DNA from: a virus | Length of the DNA stretch: 64,000 nt | Virus record (IMG/VR): IMGVR_UViG_3300034760_000025 | Span: 1 to 64,000 of that record | Strand: one strand, 5' to 3' | Shown here: positions 30,614 to 37,185 of the stretch, piece after piece | How the letters are laid out: each line of letters opens with the position of its first letter | Position numbering within the stretch: the stretch's first letter is position 1 | Program-made: the position numbers and the translations under genes | Notes under the pieces: generated by a model | Databases searched by the model: none | Told to the model about the DNA's origin: nothing | What the model saw: the letters and a program-made list of their open reading frames with translations, nothing else

Positions 30614-32494
30614 ATGTCCAATCGTCGACGCCCACGCGTCCCTGGCCGGTACGAGCGGGCCCCCGAACTCCGGGCGCCGTTGGGTGACCACGCCGGCGAG
30701 GCCGGTATCCGGGCCGGGTTCCGGGCCGCCCTGCACGCCAATGCCACCGCCCGCAGGGTCGCGACTGTCGAGGCGGCCGACACCCTGGAGCGGGTCACGG
30801 TCACCGAGGCCACCTCGGGTGGTGTCCGCCCGGTCAGGGGCAAGCCGGCGGAGATCACCGTCGACATCATCCGGTCGGGGTGGAACAGGTCCGGGACCCG
30901 GTACTACCCGGCCGAGGTGCTTGAGCGGGACATCCCGGTCTGCTACCCGGCCGGCACGCACATGTACGTGAACCACCCCGGTCAGGTCGAGGCTGAGGAC
31001 CGACCGGAGCGGTCCCTGTACGACCTCGCCGCGGTGTTCACCAGCACCCCGTACGCGGTCCGTGAAGGCGACCAGACCGTCATGCGGGTGACCGCCCGGG
31101 CGTACTCCCGACACCGGGAGTTCCTCGCCGAGGCGGCCGGGGACATCGGCGTCAGCATCAACGGCAACGGCGACGGGTCGATCACCGAGCGGGAAGGCCG
31201 CACCGGGCTGGTCCTCGAACGGCTCACCCACGGCCAGTCGGTCGACTTCGTCACCAAGCCCGGCGCCGGCGGTCGCATCGTCGCCCTCCTCGAGGCGCAC
31301 CGCGGCGATGTGCTGCGGGAAGCCGCGAGCCTGGGCGGCTGGCTCGAATCGCGTATCCACCTCGGATTCACCCAGCTCGCCGACGACCTGTACGGCGACG
31401 GGCGCCTCAGCCGCGACGAGCGGATCGCCGCGTCCAGCGCGGTCGGTGACGCCCTGGCCGCGTTCGTCAAGGCCGTCGAGGACAAAGCCCCCGCGCTGTA
31501 CCAGCGGTCCCGGTGGGCGAACCCCGACACCGCCGGCACCCCCGCCGCCGCGACCCGGGAGGCGGCCGTCGAGGCACAGCGGGAGGCCCTCGACCGGGCG
31601 CTACAGAGCGCGTACGGCGGCGACGACCGGTACGCGTGGCTGCACGACTTCGACCCCGACGCCGGCGTCGCCTGGTTCCGCAGCAGCGGGAAGGACACCC
31701 CTTCGGCGCTGTGGCAGCAGAAGTACACCCGCGGCGCGGCCGGTGTCATCACCCTCGACGGCGCTCGCGTCGAGGTCCGCGCCCGCACGGTCTACGACCC
31801 CGTAGACCCCGGCGTGCCCACCCAGGAGGCCCAGCCGGGCCCCACCACACAGACCCCCGACGGTGCGCAAACACCGCCGGGCCCACCGGCCGACGAGGCC
31901 ACCACCGCGAAGGAGACAGCTATGACCGACACCACGGTCAAGGACGCTGCGGCGCGCGAGGCCGACGAGGCCACCCGCATCCGTGAGGCCATCCGCACCC
32001 AGGAGGCCACCGAGCTGGCCCAGTACCGGCAGGCCGACAAGGCCCGCGGCGTGCTGGACAGCAAGCTCGCTGAGAGCACTCTCCCGGCGCTCTCGCAGAG
32101 CCGGATCCGGGCCGAGTTCCCCGCGACCCGGCTCCCGCTGATCGAGTCGGACCGCACCCTCGACGTCGCCGCGTTCACCCGGACCGTCGAGGCCGCGATC
32201 GCCGCCGAGAGCGACTACGTCACGTCGATCCTCGAGGCGGCCGGCGTCGGGAAGGTCACCGGCAACGGTGCCGCCCCTGGTGCTGGTGCGGGCGCCCCCA
32301 CGTCCCTGTTCGGCACCCCGCCGCTGACCGGCGGGGTGCTGTTCGGCGCCGCCGCCGGCGGCGTGTTCGGCGCCCCGGTCACGGAGGCCCAGGCGGTCCA
32401 GGACAAGCAGCTCCGCGAGGCGCTCATCGACACGTACGTGCGGCGCGGGCAGACCCGCGAGGCCGCCGAGCGGGCCGTCGACGCCCGGATCTAA
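30614..32494 (+). CDS. prohead protease-scaffold fusion
   Basis: A 626-residue protein, ATG 30614 behind gggagg. The N-terminal half (about 70-230) carries SGWNRSGTRYYPAEVLERDI, THMYVNHPGQVEAEDRPERS, ISINGNG-like GVSINGNGDGS and LTHGQSVDFVTKPGAGG, the pattern of capsid maturation proteases in actinophages. A linker rich in Pro/Thr follows (about 395-435). The C-terminal 190 residues are charged and helical and look like a scaffold. A strong internal start at 31922 would give the scaffold alone. The gene is directly upstream of the decoration and capsid genes, as expected. Confidence 0.82.
   Translation: MSNRRRPRVPGRYERAPELRAPLGDHAGEAGIRAGFRAALHANATARRVATVEAADTLERVTVTEATSGGVRPVRGKPAEITVDIIRSGWNRSGTRYYPAEVLERDIPVCYPAGTHMYVNHPGQVEAEDRPERSLYDLAAVFTSTPYAVREGDQTVMRVTARAYSRHREFLAEAAGDIGVSINGNGDGSITEREGRTGLVLERLTHGQSVDFVTKPGAGGRIVALLEAHRGDVLREAASLGGWLESRIHLGFTQLADDLYGDGRLSRDERIAASSAVGDALAAFVKAVEDKAPALYQRSRWANPDTAGTPAAATREAAVEAQREALDRALQSAYGGDDRYAWLHDFDPDAGVAWFRSSGKDTPSALWQQKYTRGAAGVITLDGARVEVRARTVYDPVDPGVPTQEAQPGPTTQTPDGAQTPPGPPADEATTAKETAMTDTTVKDAAAREADEATRIREAIRTQEATELAQYRQADKARGVLDSKLAESTLPALSQSRIRAEFPATRLPLIESDRTLDVAAFTRTVEAAIAAESDYVTSILEAAGVGKVTGNGAAPGAGAGAPTSLFGTPPLTGGVLFGAAAGGVFGAPVTEAQAVQDKQLREALIDTYVRRGQTREAAERAVDARI
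31922..32494 (+). CDS. nested scaffold protein (internal in-frame start)
   Basis: ATG 31922, in frame with the protease gene, is preceded by AAGGAG (31910-31915) at six bases spacing, as good an RBS as any in the window. The product would be 190 residues: a charged helical N-terminus (MTDTTVKDAAAREADEATRI), a middle with ALSQSRIRAEFPATRLPL, a Gly/Ala-rich linker and a basic C-terminal helix (LREALIDTYVRRGQTREAAE). This mirrors the lambda C/Nu3 arrangement, in which the scaffold is made from inside the protease gene. Inference from sequence only. Confidence 0.6.
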   Translation: MTDTTVKDAAAREADEATRIREAIRTQEATELAQYRQADKARGVLDSKLAESTLPALSQSRIRAEFPATRLPLIESDRTLDVAAFTRTVEAAIAAESDYVTSILEAAGVGKVTGNGAAPGAGAGAPTSLFGTPPLTGGVLFGAAAGGVFGAPVTEAQAVQDKQLREALIDTYVRRGQTREAAERAVDARI

Positions 32495-32539
32495 CCGGAC
32501 CGGTCACCGGCCCGCACAACCCCAGAAGGAGAACAAGCG

Positions 32540-32917
32540 ATGGCGCTTCGCGACTACATCGTCCACGAGCTGGGCGACCAGCTCGACCGTAAGCCGACCC
32601 TGCCCGCGTCCGGCGGGAAGGTCGGCGACCCGTGCATGTTCGGCCGCCGGCCCGGAGTCCTCAAGACCGATCAGGACGCGGTCACGAACCGGGCCACGAT
32701 CAAGTTCAACGGGTCGCACCGCTTCAACGTTCACGCGGTCACCGCCGGCGGCAACTCGGCGATCGCCCCCGGCGACGACCTGTTCTACGACCCGTCCCCC
32801 GGGGCGACCAACCCCAACATCAACAAGGACGTGACGAACGGCCAGTTCTTCGGCGTAGCGGCGGAAGCCGTCGCGTCCGGGGGCAAGGCCGTCATCGTCG
32901 TGGACTTCGTGAGCTGA
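32540..32917 (+). CDS. head decoration protein (DUF2190-like)
   Basis: A 125-residue beta-rich protein, RBS aaggagaa before ATG 32540. It has KVGDPCMFGRRPGVLKTDQD near the N-terminus, APGDDLFYD, and FFGVAAEAVASGGKAVIVVD at the C-terminus, with the layout of DUF2190/lambda-gpD-like capsid decoration proteins (capacity for a trimeric beta fold). It is directly upstream of the major capsid gene. Confidence 0.75.
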   Translation: MALRDYIVHELGDQLDRKPTLPASGGKVGDPCMFGRRPGVLKTDQDAVTNRATIKFNGSHRFNVHAVTAGGNSAIAPGDDLFYDPSPGATNPNINKDVTNGQFFGVAAEAVASGGKAVIVVDFVS

Positions 32918-32934
32918 GCGGAGAACCGACCAAG

Positions 32935-34131
32935 ATGACAAGCACCCTGTTCGCCCCGGTCGTCGAGACCCTCGACGCCTCCCAGGCCGGCACCCCGGCC
33001 CTGTTCGGCTCCGACGGCATGGCCAAGAAGGCCAGCTTCGCGGCCGGCATGATGCACCCCCGGATCGGCGGCGACCCCCGCAAGTACAAGATGGCGATGT
33101 ACGAGGCCGAAGAGCTCGTCGGCGACGTCATCGCCGGCCGCCGGCCGATCTGGCGTTTCACCGAGGCCATGACCACGGACCTGTTCCCCCTCGTCCACGC
33201 CGACAGCCTCGACCGGCAGATGTACGGCGCCTACTCCGCTGCGCCGGTGTCGTGGTCGCGGTACGCCCGCCGGGGCAAGGTCAACGACTTCCGGGAGGTG
33301 AAGCGGTTCGCGAACACGGGCATCCGCGGCCTGCTGAAGATCGTTCCGGAGCTGGCCGAGCATGAGCGGCGCACTACCGAGGAAGCCGTCTACAAGTACT
33401 CGGTCAACAAGTACGAGGCCGGTTTCGGCATGTCGTTCGAGCTGATGGTCAACGACGATCTGGACCAATTTGCGCGGCTGCCGCAGGACCTGGCGCAGTC
33501 TGCGATCGACACCGAAGAGAACTTTGTGGCCACGCTCATCGCGGGCCCGTCCGGCCCGAACGCCACGTACTACAACCTCGCCAACGACAACGTGGCGACG
33601 TCGAACGCGCCGCTGACCCGGGGCAGCCTCCAGGACGCGCTCACCCGCCTCTTGAAGCGCAAGGATGAGCGGGGCAACCCGATCACCGTGTCCGCGGTGG
33701 AGCTGGTCGTCGCGCCCGGTCTGATGATGACCGCCAACGAGATCATCGGTGCGACGCAGTACCGGATCGTGGGCGACAACGGCAACGTCACGATCATCTC
33801 CGGGAACGGCGTCGCGGTGAACCTCACCCTGTCGGTCAACTACCAGATCGGGGCGGTGGCGACCACCGCGAACGCTGACACGTCATGGTGGTTGTTCGCC
33901 AACCCGGGCAGCGCCCGGCCGGCCCTCGAGGTGGGTTTCCTGCGCGGCTACGAGCAGCCCGCCCTGTACGAGAAGATCCCGGACATGCGCCGGTTCGGCG
34001 GCGGCGCCGAGGTCGCGTGGTCCTTCGAGCACGGCGACGCCCACAAGAAGGTCCAGCACGTGCTGGGCGGGTCGTTCGTCGACGCGAAGATGACGATCGC
34101 CAGCCGAGGGGACGGGTCCACCGTCTCCTGA
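32935..34131 (+). CDS. major capsid protein
   Basis: A 398-residue protein, ATG 32935. Features in order: N-terminal arm, YKMAMYEAEELVGDVIAGRR, LFPLVHADSLDRQMYGAYSA, YSVNKYEAGFGMSFELMVND, LVVAPGLMMTANEIIGATQY and C-terminal WSFEHGDAHKKVQHVLGG. The pattern of a Mu-gpT/HK97-fold shell protein (spine helix, LVVxP strand, terminal domain) together with position after protease, scaffold and decoration genes supports the call. The next gene starts in a TGATG overlap. Confidence 0.88.
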   Translation: MTSTLFAPVVETLDASQAGTPALFGSDGMAKKASFAAGMMHPRIGGDPRKYKMAMYEAEELVGDVIAGRRPIWRFTEAMTTDLFPLVHADSLDRQMYGAYSAAPVSWSRYARRGKVNDFREVKRFANTGIRGLLKIVPELAEHERRTTEEAVYKYSVNKYEAGFGMSFELMVNDDLDQFARLPQDLAQSAIDTEENFVATLIAGPSGPNATYYNLANDNVATSNAPLTRGSLQDALTRLLKRKDERGNPITVSAVELVVAPGLMMTANEIIGATQYRIVGDNGNVTIISGNGVAVNLTLSVNYQIGAVATTANADTSWWLFANPGSARPALEVGFLRGYEQPALYEKIPDMRRFGGGAEVAWSFEHGDAHKKVQHVLGGSFVDAKMTIASRGDGSTVS

Positions 34132-34670
34132 TGACGGAGATCAGCAGCAAGGCCCGTGAGGCACTCGCCGCGCTGACCGCCTACGAACGCGAGACGAACC
34201 GGGTTCTCGTGATCCTGGCAGAGCTACTCGTCGAGCAGAACGACCTGCTCCGCGAGCAGCTCGAGGAACAGCGCAACAGCGCCGCTGTCACGGTCAACAA
34301 CGCCGCGCCGGCCGACACCCCCGCGGGTGCCGGCCGGCCGGCCGCCGGGCACACCCCGGCCGCCGGGCACACCCCGGCAGGGAAGAAGGAAGCCGCTGTG
34401 CGACTCACCGAACCCGACGTACCCCCGGCCGACGACGACGGCCACGGTGGCCGGCCACGCCCCGGGACCAGCTCCCCGCCGGCGGACCCCGACGATGCGC
34501 CGGCCCCCGCCCCGGCCCGTGTGGCCGCCAAGGCCACCGAGCCGACCACCGACAAGCCCACCACCGGCGCCGCGCCCGACGGGCCGGCCCGCCCGGCCGC
34601 CAAGGCCAAGGCTGCCCCGGCCAAGACCACCAAGGCCGCAACCAAGGCAGGGAAGGCGGGCAGCCGATGA
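34131..34670 (+). CDS. coiled-coil protein with histone-H1-like Lys/Ala tail
   Basis: A 179-residue protein starting in TGATG overlap with the capsid gene. The N-terminal helix (LVILAELLVEQNDLLREQLE) is a coiled coil. A duplicated AAGHTP element and a Pro-rich acidic linker follow. The last 45 residues are Lys/Ala/Pro-rich (AKAKAAPAKTTKAATKAGKA), like histone H1 or mycobacterial HupB tails. It may bind DNA inside the head or tether a capsid component. No family is recognised. Confidence 0.72.
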   Translation: MTEISSKAREALAALTAYERETNRVLVILAELLVEQNDLLREQLEEQRNSAAVTVNNAAPADTPAGAGRPAAGHTPAAGHTPAGKKEAAVRLTEPDVPPADDDGHGGRPRPGTSSPPADPDDAPAPAPARVAAKATEPTTDKPTTGAAPDGPARPAAKAKAAPAKTTKAATKAGKAGSR

Positions 34671-34918
34671 CAGCCAAGACCCGCGCGGCGTACGTCGGTG
34701 ACCTCGCGATCGCCGGCAGGGCCATCCTGGTCGGCGGGACGGTCACCGTGCCGAACACCAAAGTCACCGCCGCGTCTTTGATCATCCCGGCTATCCAGAT
34801 CCCGGGTGGCACCCCCGGCGCGGTGTACGTGTCAGCTCGCGTCCCGGGCGTCTCGTTCACACTCACGTCGACATCGAGCGCCGACACCAGCACTGTCGGC
34901 TACTCGATCGAGCCGTAA
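34667..34918 (+). CDS. small beta-rich protein with RAAYVGD N-terminus
   Basis: An 83-residue protein starting in an ATGA overlap. Residues 5-12 (TRAAYVGD) match the N-termini of the three beta-helix proteins at 35005, 41439 and 44156. The remainder is beta-rich (GGTVTVPNTKVTAASLIIPA, VYVSARVPGVSFTLTSTSS), like a small immunoglobulin- or jelly-roll-type domain. It is likely a virion surface component attached through the shared peptide. Confidence 0.7.
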   Translation: MTAKTRAAYVGDLAIAGRAILVGGTVTVPNTKVTAASLIIPAIQIPGGTPGAVYVSARVPGVSFTLTSTSSADTSTVGYSIEP

Positions 34919-34973
34919 CGCCGGCCGCTTTTCACCCTTCCCGCGGGCCGGGCCCCGCACCAACCACCCATGT

Positions 34974-35010
34974 GCGGCGCCCGGCGCCGGAAAGGCGGCA
35001 CCTCATGCCC
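34974..35010 (+). repeat. leader/N-terminal cassette repeat, copy 1
   Basis: gcggcgcccggcgccggaaa, then ggcggcacctcatgccc, matches the leaders at 41405 and 44122 across the RBS and start codon. It includes the self-complementary ggcgcccggcgcc. The first codons after it are similar in protein (RAAYLGD) though less in DNA. Confidence 0.85.
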
Positions 35011-35637
35011 GGACCCCGCAGCCGCGCGGCGTACCTTGGCGACCTCGCCCCGTACCTCGACGACCCGTCATCGATCAACCCCCGGGACGTCAAGTACGGA
35101 GCGGCAGGCACCGGCACGAAAGACGACACCGCCGCCCTGGTGAAGGCCCACGCCGCTGCGGTCGCCGCAGGCGGGTTCGTCCAGCTCCCGGCCCGGCACG
35201 TACCTGCACACCGGGTTTTCGATCACCTCGTCGCTGCGCGGCTCACCGCTGGGCAAGACGGTCCTACGCGGCCCACAGATCACCCTGTCGACGTCGGGTA
35301 TCGAGCTGTCCGACCTGAAGATCGTGTCGTCGACGTCAACAGCGGTGATATCCGCGCACTGCGCCGATGTCCGGTGGCAGCGGGTCGAGGTCAGCCACGA
35401 AAACGGGGTGACGGACCACCTCGCGTGGAACGCGTACAACGTCGACCGGCTGCAGGTCATCGGTTGCAAATTCGGCATCGGGGGGTTGCAACTCAGCCTG
35501 TGCGACGACTTCGTCATCAACAACAACTTTTGGGACGCGCAGTACCTCAACACCAACGAGCCGTGTCACATCAGTACGCAAAGCTCGGGTGTTTTCACGA
35601 ACAATACGGTGACGAACACAGCGACGGACGCGGTTGA
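35005..35637 (+). pseudogene. frameshifted N-terminal part of beta-helix spike protein
   Basis: ATG 35005 with RBS ggaaagg. The frame starts MPGPRSRAAYLGDLAPYL and VKYGAAGTGTKDDTAALVKA, the latter typical of pectate-lyase/tailspike beta-helix N-termini, and is convincing up to GGFVQLPA near 35190. After that it becomes Arg/Pro-rich noise. Removing one C from 35192-35194 continues as GTYLHTGFSITSSLRG and runs into the 35324 frame. Either a sequencing error or a true break. Confidence 0.7.
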
Positions 35638-36799
35638 CCTTTACTCGTCAGGTCACCGGTGCGTGGTCGCCAACAACCGCTTTATCGGGCTGCGGGGCGG
35701 CGCCGGTCTTGAATGCAAAGTCACCATGTCGGACATCCCTGGTAACTCGTCGTCGCCCGGGAATGTGTTCGAGTCGACGGTTATCGCGAACAACGTTTTC
35801 CGGGACTTCAACGGCTCGGTGACGTCGACGCGGACCGGGATCTACGCGTCGTATGTCGACAGCCGGGCGGCGCCGGCGTTCGCGATCGCCGAGGCCAACC
35901 GGGGCATCATCATCACCGGGAACATCTTGGCCGACTTCAACGAGACGGACCCCGGTAACGGGGCCATCGTGTCGTACCAGGCCATCGTGTTCCACGGCAG
36001 CAACGGCATCGTCGCGAACAACATCGTCCGGAACATGCGGGCGTGGAACGCGGCCACCCCCGTCGGCATCGCGCTGTTCTCCGAGAACGCGGATGTCACC
36101 GCCGGGGCGAAGTGCATCGGTGTGACCGTGCAGGGCAACAACATCGCCGGGCTGGAAGGCGTCACCAGCTACGGCATCCGGGCCGGGAACCTCGACTACT
36201 GCAACATCACCGGGAACACGATCCGGACCGATGACGTCGCCGGGCGGTCCCCGAAGTACGGCATCGGCATAACCAACGGTGCGTCGCTGAACCACTGCAG
36301 GATCTCCGACAACATCATTCAGTGCAACCAGACCAACGCCCAGGCCATTGTGGCGACGAGCACCACCACCACGTTTACCGAGTGCGACATATCGGGGAAC
36401 ATGATCCGGGACTGCGGGATCAGCATCTACAAGGCGATCCGGTGCAGCTTCACAAATAACACGTTCAACAACGCGACAAACGGTGGGGCTTTCAACCTCG
36501 GCATCGCCGGGGTGACGTGCCTCGACATCCGCATCATCGGTAATCACTTCACGATGAACGGGGCGGCCAGCGCTATCGTCCTGACGAACGTCGACGGGTT
36601 CATCGCGAACGGGAATACGTTCAAATCGGTTACCCGGTCAATCTTCGCATTCAGCGTGACGAAGAACGGGGTCGTAACGGGGAACATCGCCCGCACCCAG
36701 TCGGTCGGCTCCACCGTCCTCATCTTCGACGCCAGTGTCAGCGGCGGCGACCAGGCCACCACGTACATCGACGCCAGCTCAAACAAGATCCTCACCTGA
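35324..36799 (+). CDS. right-handed beta-helix spike/fibre protein (main body of the 35005 gene)
   Basis: A 491-residue frame with the asparagine-rich rungs of a parallel beta helix: VIGCKFGIGG, FVINNNFWDAQYLNTNE, STVIANNVFRDFNGS, GIIITGNILADFNE, CNITGNTIRTDD, CRISDNIIQCNQTN, CDISGNMIRDCGIS. This is a pectate-lyase-3-like or glycan-binding fold used in tailspikes and fibres. GTG 35324 is merely the first start in this frame. The real protein most likely begins at 35005 and crosses the surplus C near 35193. Downstream lies a further copy of the leader repeat. Confidence 0.8.
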   Translation: MSSTSTAVISAHCADVRWQRVEVSHENGVTDHLAWNAYNVDRLQVIGCKFGIGGLQLSLCDDFVINNNFWDAQYLNTNEPCHISTQSSGVFTNNTVTNTATDAVDLYSSGHRCVVANNRFIGLRGGAGLECKVTMSDIPGNSSSPGNVFESTVIANNVFRDFNGSVTSTRTGIYASYVDSRAAPAFAIAEANRGIIITGNILADFNETDPGNGAIVSYQAIVFHGSNGIVANNIVRNMRAWNAATPVGIALFSENADVTAGAKCIGVTVQGNNIAGLEGVTSYGIRAGNLDYCNITGNTIRTDDVAGRSPKYGIGITNGASLNHCRISDNIIQCNQTNAQAIVATSTTTTFTECDISGNMIRDCGISIYKAIRCSFTNNTFNNATNGGAFNLGIAGVTCLDIRIIGNHFTMNGAASAIVLTNVDGFIANGNTFKSVTRSIFAFSVTKNGVVTGNIARTQSVGSTVLIFDASVSGGDQATTYIDASSNKILT

Positions 36800-36828
36800 T
36801 GGAACCGCGGCCCAACGCGACCCACCAC

Positions 36829-36867
36829 GCGCGGCGCCCGGCGCCGGGAAGGTAAGGCACCCACATG
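36829..36867 (+). repeat. leader cassette repeat, divergent copy
   Basis: cgcggcgcccggcgccggga, then aggtaaggcacccacatg, is clearly related to the leaders at 34974, 41403 and 44120, with changes around the RBS. The gene it precedes does not carry the RAAYxGD peptide. Confidence 0.7.
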
Positions 36868-37185
36868 GCGCGCTGCGAATCCGGCACGCTCACCCCAACC
36901 ACCCCGGCCACGGTCGTCATCGACGACTCATGGCCGGGCGGCGTGAGCATTTCCCGCCTCAACGAGGGCCCGATCGCGACGATCTGGTACCGCCTCGACG
37001 GCACAGACCCCACCGTCGGTGGGGATGACAGTTTCCCCTGCCTCGACACCGTCCACATACCCCACCCGGCAGACGGTGAGGCCGGGCTTCCCCGAAACGA
37101 GCAGGTCGAAGTCCGGATCATCTCGTCCGCCGCTGTGCAGTACACGGTTGAGGGCAACCCGGTGTGGAAGCGGGTGACGTCATGA
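36865..37185 (+). CDS. small beta-sandwich-like virion protein
   Basis: A 106-residue protein, ATG 36865, RBS aaggtaagg. The sequence is beta-rich: TVVIDDSWPGGVSISRLNEG, ATIWYRLDGTDPTVGGDD, QVEVRIISSAAVQYTVEGNP. It resembles small fibre or decoration domains. It overlaps the next gene by four bases and is likely a partner of the large fibre protein. Confidence 0.7.
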   Translation: MARCESGTLTPTTPATVVIDDSWPGGVSISRLNEGPIATIWYRLDGTDPTVGGDDSFPCLDTVHIPHPADGEAGLPRNEQVEVRIISSAAVQYTVEGNPVWKRVTS

